64,000 bases of DNA. Source: Phoenix dactylifera. Taxonomy: Eukaryota > Streptophyta > Magnoliopsida > Arecales > Arecaceae. Below are positions 31,219-42,134 of this stretch, in pieces (position 1 is the first letter of the stretch; each line of letters begins with the position of its first letter). The DNA lies in assembly GCF_009389715.1 (NCBI RefSeq), contig NC_052393.1, forward strand, positions 4,278,001-4,342,000, given 5' to 3'. A model generated the notes under the pieces. It was not told where the DNA came from, ran no database searches, and was given only the letters and a program-made list of their open reading frames with translations. A program made the translations under genes and the position numbers.

Positions 31219-33599
31219 CGTGTGCAATTTCTTCTATAAGTAAAATAATCTCTTAAAAAGGAGTGCTCTATTATAAGTTTTTAGGATTACAGGATTGAGT
31301 TCTTCCCAGGGCCCCTGGCGTTATGGCCTTCCCTCAAAGTCTAACGACAAGTCATCAGGGCATCCGAATGAGACCCTAAAATAACAGCAGCAACACTTGG
31401 AATAACATTGAGGTCTCAACTTTGGGAGGCGTGGAGAGTGTGAATATTATAGCCTGGCCTTCAATATTTAAACTCCCCTAGGATAAAAAGAAGCGACGAA
31501 GACCACTATCAAAAGGTATACATAGTCCTCCACTAAATCACTGCGACCCTGCCAGAATTTTAACTTCTATTGAGAACATGATACCACTTGTCATCAGGCA
31601 CCAGCTCCTTCGAATGACATTAGTTTGCAGTAATCTCTTGCCGATGCATAGTTAAATAGACTTCAATAGCATGTCGAAGCAAAACGCAGCCTGGCCTACC
31701 ACTTGCACTCGGCATGGGACAGGGATATAATCTAATGAATGACCCATAGGTAAAAAAATATAATAGCATCAAATGAGTGCACCGACCCTTGGGTGGGGCT
31801 TAAATACGCCGACAAATCATTTCGATAATATGCTGAGATATTTGGAGTTAAAAGGCTGTTGTCCCGTTCTGCTAACCTCTCCCCTATAACCTTACAATAA
31901 AAATGACAGAATTTATCAAAACAGGGAAGGAAGAAAAAACAATGAAAATGACCACATTGTTCATCCAAATCCAGCTTTTAATTGGACTTCTCCCTGTCTT
32001 TTGAAAACTTCTCCATCCACTCCGATCCACAAAGCGCTCTAGAACTTTATCAGGTTGCGGTTGAATATATTTCTATAGCTCGGGTTCTATTAGAGTACAC
32101 CAAGCCTCTCCACTTTTTTTTTCTCCAGAAATTATCAATTTGCTGTGCTTGTTCTTTAATGAAATCATAACCATCCACTAAGTATATTTTTTTTTATGAA
32201 GAACAATAAGAAAGGGATCATCCATTCTAGTACTATTCTCGCTCAAGCATGCTTAACTGCAAAGTTCTGATGAGATATGGTGCATTAGTGCTGGAATGGT
32301 TGCATCCATCCGCTAAATATATTCAACTCACAGCCATGTTATTGCATCCGGAAAATACACAAACATTTGAATGTTTTTCACGTATTATTTCAATCTAATG
32401 AGCAGTGAAAAGATCAAAAGGGCCATTATTAATTGTGGGTCTGAGGTGCAGAGAGCAGGCTCGATCCACCAACCGGCATAAGATTGGAACTTGGTATTCC
32501 TGCAAAAGGACATGGGGCTCCACATGCATATAATGACCATTTAATACACGACGCTTTGGCCGCGGTCGTCCTTCTCTCTCCGTCGGTGGAGGCCGGCTGA
32601 TGCGGCCGCAGCAGCGACCTCCGAGCGACCCTCAGCAGCCGGCGGATGTTGCTAATATGTATCTTTCTTTGACGAGGGAAGAATGGGAATCTGAAGCCAT
32701 GAATGGAGTTATTGCAGATAACGCCATTATTGGGTTGGGGAGGGATGTCCCCAAGGAGTGTCGAGCTCAATTTAAACGCTTATGGGAACAGAAAGAAGAA
32801 GAAAAAAATAGTCAGTTAGTAGATGTTATATCAAGCACCATAACTCTTAAGTCTACTTATGTTTTGACCCACTAGGTTCCAATTTCAAATATTTGTATGA
32901 TGAGAAGAACAATATTAAGTGAATTAATGCATCGTTTCTCACAAAAAAGGGATGATTATGTGGAATAAGCATGAGGGAGAAGTTGAAAATAACGGTTATG
33001 AATGATCTCTAGAACAGGAAATGAAAAATGAATATGTACAAACATATGACAAGAGCCATTTTTTCAACCAAAAAAAAGATTGAAGTACCACTTTCCAATA
33101 TCTATCGTAAGTTTCAACAAAAAAAAAAGAAGATTGAATCTGTTTTTCTAAATGCTATCTTAAGAATTTTTGGTAGGAGACTCGTTTCCTTGGCTGCAGT
33201 CTATGCCGTCCTTCCATGCAATACACGATCTACCAGTAAAAATTGTCACAAATTGTCACGCGAAACCACGTGAAAAGCGTCGCAGCCACGTTGCAGGTGA
33301 GAATTTCGGTCAGCTTTATCGTTTTCGCCGACTCTAGATAGTGGTCAGCCCATTTTGGATGGATTTTGGACACCGGGACCCAACCCCAAGTGATAGGATC
33401 CGGTTAACTAAAAAGCTGCCAGACGGAACATCAGAACAGAACCTCATACAGTATCCTGATGTCTAGAGCGACTCCAAATGCATACTCCAAAAAGGGACTC
33501 CCCTACTAAGTGCAAGTTGCCACCAGCAATATTTTTTCTTTTTCCTTAAATAAAAGATCAAAATGTAACGACAAATAAAGATACAAAAGTTAAAGCAAT

Positions 33600-33960
33600 T
33601 TGTTTTTTGCTACAGCAGATTGGCTCGTATACTTCTAGTATAGATATATTCAAAAAAAAAATTAAAAAATTATAAATCACAGAGTATTCTAGGCTGCTCC
33701 TTTTCTCCGATCCATAGAGTCCTCTCAGAGCCATTGGCCTTTCTATAAATGTGTCTAACCTGGAATGCAACGTCGGTTCTTATTATAACTCAGATATTTT
33801 GGAGCAAGTGTGGTGCCCATCGATGCCACCAGTGCCCTACTAAAGCGATTATTGGTGAGCCTATGTATGGGGTAGAATTAATGATCCAAGCCTGTTGACT
33901 TATCAGACTAGACTTCTTCAAATTTGATCCACCACCGAAAGTCGCTTTAAATGACTGTTC
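33600..33960 (-). mobile_element. Weak LINE RNase H fragment
   Basis: On the minus strand one short frame reads FQVRHIYRKANG (about 33740), resembling the RHIYRKAN motif of plant LINE RNase H domains. Nothing else of the element is certain. Confidence 0.3.
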
Positions 33961-34609
33961 TCTAGACGTCATACAAAGACTAAAAAAAATTGGATCGAGA
34001 CATCAATTCTGGACCGGACAACCACATCCGAAATAGCCTGTGGATGCCTTCATTCTCCACTGGCTTTTCTCTCTTTTTTCTTTAAATTTGTGGTGGAAGT
34101 CCGGAGGCCATGTCCTTATCCCCACGTTTTTTGACTGCCAGCAAGAGAGTGCGTTTCAAAATCAAATGCTTCGATGATCTTAACATATTGTGATGTGATT
34201 ATGGCGACCAATTTCCATCTAGGTTGGTGAATTACTATGCTTTCCCCGAGAACATATCACCAAGTTGTCATATTTCTAATAATATTCTCAAAAGAAGAAG
34301 TCTTTCAATGATGGTGGATATCACTATGCGTAAATGGAGGCGTCTCCCGTTACGTGCAAAATGGACAATTCTGTAATCAGGTAGCAAGTTAGGATCTATG
34401 TAATTTACCGTCAGACACTGTCGGCTGATAATAAATTGCCAAGTCAACAGTTCTGGGCTTGAGAAAATTTTTATGTGCACGTAACAAAGACCTGAAGTAT
34501 TTTTTTTATCAAAATTGCATAAAGAGTATAAATTTGCGTATACGTAGATGCAAAGATGCAAATCACAAGTGAAGCTAGCCTTTCACTATGGTCTTTTCAG
34601 CACCTGACA

Positions 34610-35048
34610 TGTAACAACTCAAGACCTTATTTAAAAAGACTAATTAGAATATATTTTTTTGGTTTCTTAGTCCTATATAAGTACCCAAGATCTTCTCAAC
34701 GAATAACCGATGTGGAACTAAATGCACGCCCGCACGAATCTTTACATATTCCTCCCGTTCAAGTCATAACATTCTTATTACACTAAGAGCTCAAATTCAT
34801 TCAAATTTAATCATAAGTACCATGATCGACCCATGGTTAGCCTCTATGAACTCGTGCTGCAGTGTCTTCTAGTCCACATAAGCTATGAGCCGAGTTCGCT
34901 CTAATACTATTTATAACAATTCAGAAGCTCACCCAAAATAACTAGCCGGAAGTTATTATTTGGGTTCATTAGTTCTATATAAGTATCCAAGATATCATCG
35001 GCGAATAATCGATGCGGGACTAAACACACGATCACACAGATTTTTACA
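34610..35048 (-). mobile_element. TRIM-like LTR fossil (439 bp), two 137-bp terminal repeats
   Basis: Direct repeats at 34610-34746 and 34912-35048 are both 137 bp and share CTATATAAGTA, CGAATAA and ACTAAA-x1-GCACG-like blocks. They diverge widely by eye (very roughly 70 percent alike). The 165-bp interior has no coding region. Next to the second repeat lies a match to the complement of an initiator-tRNA-Met primer site, which sets the minus orientation. TGACA occurs at the left edge and, one base away, at the right edge, and may be the target duplication. The repeat divergence suggests an old insertion. It is a non-coding fossil of the terminal-repeat-in-miniature kind. Confidence 0.7.
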
Positions 35049-35971
35049 TTGACATATAAGGATGGACGATTCAGAATGGGTTGAAACTTGAAAAAATAGA
35101 AAAAAACAATCATTCATAAACTTGTTAACTAATCTTTTTATACTTCGAAAATAAGAAAACATGTTCCTTAGTTCCCTACCAATTCAAACAGGTAGGTTTG
35201 CTATGGCATTGACAAGCTATCTAAAATTGAGGTGATATGTGAAAATCCTTTCGTGGGAACAAACATATTTTATTTACTTTTCTTCATAGACCTATATTTA
35301 GAGTTTTGAACATGTTTTCCTTGATATCACAATTCTTTAATGCTTATTGTCAAGAACCTATCAGAATCCATCTAGTTATTAAACCAATCTATGGTGTTGT
35401 TGCATTCATACTTTGATGTTGCTTTACAATTATTGAAAGAACCTTTTACCATTTCGAACAACTGCAGCAATGAAATCGATATTAAAGATGATGCCCTCCA
35501 ATATTTTAGTTCTGTCAATTCAAGTATCTGGAAGGGAATGGATGTGCATCTTAAAGGATCAGACAGTCTATTTAAGGATCGGCCTATCAGGCCGAGACAT
35601 ATTTATTGATGGTTAAATCAGAGTCATCCATCAAAGTGATCTATATGTAAATGCCACCTACATTCAGTGGGCGTCCCGTGAAGGAAATCAGCAGGGTCCA
35701 TGTCCCAGAGAAATGGAAGTACGTCTAACATTATACGAGGACCCACAACCGTGCCCATGAGCCAATGTCCCAAAGCTGAAGCAGGTGTTGATGCGTCCCT
35801 TGTTCTCAACTCCATTCAATATTTCCAGCAGCCAACATTTTACTGATCACCTTTTTTTTTAATTATTTTTTTATTTTTTTATTTTTACAATGGCTGCTTA
35901 TCCGATCCAGCCAACTGGATAAAAGCGAGAATGTGACAAAAACGATCCAATCTATGGTCCTATTTATCTTT

Positions 35972-35972
<1 letters not shown>

Positions 35973-36019
<47 letters not shown>

Positions 36020-36090
36020 ATATGTATATATATATGTATATATATATGTATATATATGTATGTATATATATATATATATGTATATATATG

Positions 36091-36132
<42 letters not shown>
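35973..36132. repeat. Long TA/TATG microsatellite
   Basis: About 160 bases of TA units interrupted by TATG/TATGTA blocks. It lies about 200 bases upstream of the kinase leader. Open frames of Tyr and Ile through it are artefacts. Confidence 0.95.
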
Positions 36133-36135
<3 letters not shown>

Positions 36136-36349
36136 TGTCCGAAAGATGCTGCAGTCTTCCATCTTTCAATAGATGTTGCAGAATAGGGGGCTTTTATTGT
36201 CTCTTTGTTTTTTTTGCCGTATCCAATCAATACAATTTTACCGTTGGGTCGCAACCCGCAGTACGCGAATCCCTTACCGCTGCGTCGGTCGAGATTGGGT
36301 GACCGGTTATCGCGGGTTTCCCGCGAAAAAGAGGGCTGGTATTCTGAAC

Positions 36350-36387
36350 CGCAGGCATCGAATGAGCGCTCGCCCTCACCCTCCCAC

Positions 36388-36426
<39 letters not shown>

Positions 36427-37099
36427 TTCCTCTTCCCCCGCCCGACCCGCCCCGCCGCCCCACCGGCGTATTTTGGACCCTGATCCGCCCCTCCCTCTCA
36501 CACGATTCGCCATCCAAAAGCCCTTCTCTCAGTCAAGCGACGACCAATCGAGCATTTCCATTGGGTAGGTGCCCTTCTTTGTCCTTCTTCGGGGAATCAA
36601 AACCGGTGCTTATCGACTACTCCTGGAACTTCTCTCTCTCTCTCTCTCTCTCTCTGGTTTCTTCACAATCCGATCTTCTTTTCATTCTGGTAATAGGAAA
36701 GTGCAGCTTAACTAAGCTACGTCGTCATCAAAGAGCCACCTTGACGTTGTTTTTGGTTACTTAATGGAAGGGTTTTGAATGCGATTATAGTTGGAGTAGG
36801 TGGGCCGATGACATCTCCAGCGGCCGTTCTATTATTATAGAATGTCCCGCTGGAATGCGACAAACGAACAAGATTTAGGTAGGTTTCGGCTGATGCGTCT
36901 GTGTTTTGCTTGCAAAATTTGAACTTCTTCCAATTTCTTTATTATATTGAGATTTGCTTAAACTGAATGAGGTAAAGGATCCAAGTTGTTTTGCTTTAAT
37001 ATTTCGATTTGGAGCTATTCTTTCTCCTATGGATTCTTTTCTTCTTTTGCTTTTTCTTTTTTTTAACTACTCATGCTCTGTTTTAAATTCACAGGGGAG
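36350..37099 (+). other. Probable 5' leader exon and leader intron of the USP-kinase gene
   Basis: A CT-rich leader (CT microsatellite at about 36391-36422) ends at a good donor, GGGTAGGT at about 36566. After a second CT tract and an AT-rich stretch, an acceptor TTCACAG occurs at about 37095. This is the usual layout of a leader intron in such genes. No transcript evidence is available. Confidence 0.5.
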
Positions 37100-37236
37100 A
37101 TGAATTGTGACTGAGTTCTTCTGATGAGTTTGAGACTCTTGCTGCCGATGAGATACCATATGTCCACATAGTGAAGTGGCTTTGGCAACTTGTTGCAGCT
37201 ATTTCCAGAGTCGTATTATAGAGAATGGAGCTTTAG
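37100..37236 (+). promoter_or_regulatory. Three upstream ORFs before the kinase start
   Basis: Three short ATG frames precede the main frame: 37100-37114 (4 codons plus stop), 37124-37171 (15 codons plus stop) and 37225-37236 (M-E-L-stop). The last is in the same frame as the kinase and is separated from it only by the TAG at 37234. The sequence after that TAG remains open and protein-like (SERSKSASPRFLKDLNPLR). The family's original start may therefore have been 37225. Confidence 0.6.
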
Positions 37237-37314
37237 AGTGAGAGGAGCAAGTCTGCATCTCCCAGATTCTTGAAGGATTTGAATCCGTTGAGGGTTAAAT
37301 ACTCGAAACTGAAG

Positions 37315-40300
37315 ATGATCATCGAGAAGGTAGCATCTGATGAGGAGAAGGGTGAGGGTAGCTGCATATTGGTAGGACTCTCATTGGATGCCAATGGCAG
37401 GGAGTTGCTTGATTGGGCACTCAGCAAAGTTGCCAAGCAAGACGATCGCGTCGTAGCAGTTCATGTCTGCCGCAATTCAGGTAATAAACATTCATTCAAC
37501 TAGAATTTACTTCCATAGTTTATAGATTTATTTGGTCTGCTAATGTTCAAATCTCCTTTCAGAACTCTGCAACACCTCTACGTTTTCTCTGATCAAAGTT
37601 TTAGATGAATACCTAGCAGTATATGAAGGCTTATGCAATTTGAAGAAAGTGAGTCTTCTGTTGCTCTTGACCAAAACCTATGGAGTAATTTGTTGATAAC
37701 TTGGCTTAGTCTTCCAATTATTCATGGCTTGTAGGTAGCTCTTGTGGGCCGGGTCTCTCCGGGAAGTTCTATTCGGAGAGTCCTGGTGAAGGAGGCCAAA
37801 CTCTGTGGTGCCAGGACAGCGGTAGTTGGAGTCCACAATAACTATTCATTTGGGTAGGTGTAACTCCTACTTACATTAGGGGCCATGTCAAATCCTCTTC
37901 TAATCTGATCATAATTGTCGTTCAGGGGTTCAGCTTCTCTTGCCAAATATTGTGCCAAGAAGCTGCCTCCAACCACTAATTTGATTGCAATTCACAATGG
38001 AAAGGTGATCTTTCAAAGGGAAGCTACCAAAACACCTTCAGGTCTGATTTATCAGCCTCTCAACTTTCCCAACTGTACACATGACTGTAGCTTGATGATC
38101 ATGTTTTTGTTCCTAGTCCTTACTTGGTTTTAATTCCTGGCATTAGGAGGAGACCCAAAGTCGACGCTTCGTAATGTGTTACATCCAAGTGTTAGCATGG
38201 ATGCCAAAATAATTGTCCCAAGTTCGAAGGTTAAGCTCGACAAAGGATCCCCTAGGATCTCCAGTGTTGGATATAGGTGTGGACTAAACGAAGAGGTTTC
38301 AAAAGATCACAGCCTCGGGAAGATGGCAGAAGTTGGTCCTGTCTCTATTTCAGTTCTTGTAAGAAGGCTGCCAGAACAGAGGCCTGGTTGGCCCCTACTA
38401 CGAAGAGCAGTTTCAGAAAACCTACAAGCACCAAAGGATGATGAAGCCCGGAAAATGTCAGTAGTCCAATGGGCTATGAACCTACCGAAAAGAGTTTCGC
38501 CATCTAATCAGCCGCGGATGGACCTGATCAAGGAGCTGAAGGTTATCCTAGGAACAAGTACCTCTACTTGCAAATGGTTCCAATACGAGGAACTCCAGAA
38601 TTCAACCAATCAGTTCTCTTCAGGTTCCTCTTCAATGCATAGACCGCTTTCAAAGATAGAAATTCTGATCTAGATCCTGATTTCATTTATGATTTCAATT
38701 TTGAGCAGAGAATTTGATTGGAAAAGGAGGGAGTAGCCAAGTTTACAAAGGATGCCTTCCCGATGGTCAGCATGTGGCTATCAAATTGTCAAAATTATCT
38801 GCGGAAGCATCGAGAGATTTCCTTTTGGAAGTTGACATCATGACTAAATTACAGCACAAGCTCATGGTGCCATTGATGGGCATCTGTGTGGAGGACAACC
38901 ACCTTATTTCCGTGTACAGCTACTTCTCCAAAGGAAGTTTAGAGGAAAACCTCCATGGTAACTCCATCAAAAACGTTAATGCGCTTCCTTTTAAGAATCA
39001 TGAATTTGTGCATGATTGTATTTTTGTATAATAAAAATAGCCAATCTTCATCCAATTTAATTCAAAATTTATTAAGGTCTGCAGCATGTTGATCAGCATG
39101 TCCTCATTTTTATTGTATCATTTAAGTTTCTGATGTTTTAGAATGATATGCATATCTGAACTTTTGGTCCTCGTCAAACTAGTGTAAATAGTTCATTTCA
39201 TGGCATTGCTTTTAACTGATTTTGATCGAAGAACAGGTAAGAGAACGAAGGCACCACTACCATGGGACATGAGATTTAAGGTGGCAATGGGGATCGCCGA
39301 GGCTCTAAGCTACCTTCACAATGGCTGCTCTCGGCCGGTAATTCATAGAGATGTCAAGTCCTCGAACATTCTTCTCAATGATGAATTTGAGCCTCAGGTA
39401 ACATTCCAAACTCATCAATATTGGCATCTGAAACTTTTGTACTAGATTTGACAAAATCTGGTGTCTCTCTGTGACAGCTATCCGATTTTGGCTTAGCTAT
39501 GTGGGCACCGACAACTTCAGCCTACGTAACACATGGCAGTGTTGTTGGAACTTTTGGGTATGCTTCTTTTCCATTAAACTAAAGTCCAATTTGTAGTGAT
39601 TTTATGTGATCTTCAGTAAATGAAAATGATGCCTTATTATGTGATTGTCTCCACAGCTACCTTGCTCCGGAGTATTTTATGTATGGGAAGGTCAGTGAAA
39701 AGATTGATGTCTATGCCTTTGGAGTTGTTCTACTTGAACTGTTGTCAGGAAGAAAGCCAATCAGCGATGATAACCCTGAGGGCCAAGAAAGTCTGGTCAT
39801 GTGGGTGAGGCCCTTTTCTGTCACAGCACATAATTAGTACTTACTGCACAAAAGCTCATTGTTCTGTTCTTTGTCGGAGATGTCACAAGACAATCATGGA
39901 TTTCCTGTCGCACCAATATCATGGAGGGATTCGTGATCTTTTGTAGTTAATTTGAGAAATTTGCTATATTACTCTTACCTTTTGTCTTTGAAAAACGTTT
40001 GAATCTTTACACACACACACCAAAAAGAAAAAAAAAACAGAAAATATTTGAATCTGAACGAACCAAATTCAAGACAAGTTTCCTAACCGAGTGTTACTTT
40101 CTTTTGAGTAGGCAACACCAATACTAGAGAGAGGGGATGTTATGAATTTATTGGATCCCAATCTCGATTTGAAGCATGACGAGGTTCAAATGAGAAGAAT
40201 GGTTTTAGCTGCATCTCTTTGCATTACAAGGGCAGCTCGTCTCCGACCTCAAATGAGCCAGGTAATTTATACATATCAGAAAGGTTGTCTCTGTTTTCTA

Positions 40301-40591
40301 AATTTTACGTGGTTAATGTTGAGTCCTTTTAAATTACAGATTCAGAGCCTTCTCCAAGGAGTAGAAGACATGGAGGCATGGATGAACTGCCTCACTGATA
40401 CTGCTACACTCAATGAGTTGGATTGTCAAGATGAGGAAACCTATCCAGCTTCAAGCATTGGGTCACATTTAGGCCTTGCACTGCTTGATGTGGAAGACGA
40501 TGCATCGGTCACCAGCTTCGAACAGAGCCAACTAGGTTCCTTGGAGGAGTACCTACGAGGAAGATGGAGCCGCTCTTCTAGTTTTGATTAG
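37315..40591 (+). CDS. Receptor-like cytoplasmic kinase with N-terminal USP domain, 11 exons, 667 aa
   Basis: Ser/Thr kinase of the USP-plus-kinase cytoplasmic type. USP folds bind adenine nucleotides; targets are unknown. Exons: 37315-37480, 37563-37648, 37735-37853, 37926-38041, 38147-38623, 38709-38957, 39237-39397, 39478-39557, 39657-39804, 40112-40261, 40340-40591; phases agree throughout, 2004 nt. USP domain at about residues 16-160 ([21 protein letters not shown]). A linker follows, then the kinase: glycine loop [11 protein letters not shown] (326-336), Lys347 in VAIK, HRD at 441-443 ([13 protein letters not shown]), DFG at 461-463, APE at 488-490. All catalytic motifs are kept, so it should be active. 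No signal peptide or membrane segment is seen. The start is uncertain. I chose the first ATG open to the end (37315), but about 26 further open codons lie upstream, back to the TAG at 37234, and may belong to the protein. Confidence 0.9.
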
Positions 40592-42134
40592 CTTCCCATT
40601 AGAGAAATATGACAGCAATTCTTTTCTTTTTAACTTTGTGTGCTTTGGGGCATATTTGTACAGTATTAAAGCCAGTTGCAAGACTTGCAGATCGCTGCTT
40701 GGTATTACACAAGCTTCCAAAGAAGGTGATGACATGATAATAAGAGAGACGTCAACAGGGCAAAGAGTAACAATAATCCAAGTAATCCTCTTCTTTAGCA
40801 TCAATTGTTTTAATGATGTACTTAACGATGTCCAACATGACTCATTGTTAGTTTTGCTATTTGCTATAACTAAGATATGCTTCAAACTGATGAACTACTC
40901 CATTGTGAATAAAATAAAGCATATAGAATGCTTATCTGCAGGGCAACATGAAGCATGGCGATTCAAGCAAATTTCAAAATTAATGACGAGAGTTCGCGTT
41001 AAGTTTTTAGGTACGCACACGATCATATGATCCTCTGCATGTATTCTCCGCATAAGGCAACGGTGAGCTCGGATTGGAGACTTTGATGAAATTTGCTTCA
41101 TAGTACTGCTACTTTCCGCAATGACAGTCAACTCGATTACAATAAAAAAAAAAAAGACAGTCAATTTGGTAGTGCGGGCTTATGCTGGATGCTATGAATA
41201 AGGATTCTTTTATTAGACTTTGAAAGTCTTTCCAACGCATGTAGTGATAAGTATATTCTAATCTAGTCGATGACCGAACTGAAAACAACCCTTGTGGTAA
41301 TGGCAATCCAATACCAATTTGACCTTCTCTATGTCTTTTTGCCTGGTCTATAATGGTTGTGAGGCTAGGACGGAGCAGGCTGCTGAGTGGAAATTCATCG
41401 GTATTCAAGTCCTGATCTGAGATATCAACCGTGGACAAACTTAGATTCAAGCCCTCAGCTGATATAAGCTTGGAGATTAACCAGCGCACTGATAACTGTT
41501 TCAGGGGACCTTGATCTAATAAGTGGTGCGTCAGAATTATTAGTAAAACAGGAAAAATTCTCCCAGGTCGTCCCGTCTCTAAATTATCCACATAGATTCT
41601 CCATCTCCAGCTTCCCATAGATTTCTCTCCCTGCCTCTGCCTCTGCCTCTGCCTCTGCCTCTGTCCATAAATTCTCCTTCCCTCCACGTAATTACTCTTT
41701 TCCTTCACGTCTCCAAGCATCCTGGTCAACCCAAAATGCCATTAGCGACGTGCGTGGATATTTTTCCTTCAGCCACCTCTTTTGACAAATCTTTCATAAT
41801 GAACCAACTAAATGCCGCCGCAAGTACTTTTAACAAAAATGCCACTGCAACGGCGCAACCACAAGTTGACATTAGATATCTGCTCTCACTATTGCAGCAT
41901 CACGCGACTTGAAATGAAACAGGATCCAACGAATGGATTCCTGGACAAGAATGAGCTATTGAATCTATCATATAATTTTATTGATATGCTGCCCAACTTA
42001 AAAACCCTGAATACAAATTACTCTCAGCAGCAGCCCCGGAGAAAAGAGAAGAAAAACTGATTGCCATCCCACCGTCGCCCATCTCGTACTTATTACAAAA
42101 TGCTCTCGTACAATAAGCATGTTCCTCCACAAGT
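40592..42134. other. Between convergent genes; no supported gene
   Basis: This holds the 3' regions of the plus-strand kinase and the minus-strand Lys-rich gene. A minus-strand open frame of 206 codons (41109-41729) crosses a (CTCTGC)n tract at about 41634-41665 and has no recognisable domain. I treat it as non-coding. It may be a decayed copy of something unrecognised. Confidence 0.5.

Larger units (their letters stand above)
28405..36200. other. Gene-free intergenic region with repeat debris
   Basis: No gene is supported. It holds a LINE tail (30412-30700), two TRIM-like fossils (about 30880-31218 and 34610-35048), a weak LINE RNase H fragment (33600-33960) and a long TA tract (35973-36132). 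A 91-codon open frame at 32600-32875 (with LSLTREEWESEAMNG) matches no family I know. Stretches 28500-30400, 31250-32400 and 35100-35900 show nothing clear. Confidence 0.5.

Noticed and set aside
32600-32875. 91-codon plus-strand frame with LSLTREEWESEAMNG
   Set aside because: No known family, no gene context, and a repeat-rich interval; kept only as a remark in the intergenic entry.
35933-36425. Tyr-Ile repeat frames
   Set aside because: Translation of the TA/TATG microsatellite; no gene structure.
41109-41729. 206-codon minus-strand frame
   Set aside because: Contains a hexanucleotide repeat and no recognisable motif; no splice context or neighbouring exon found.
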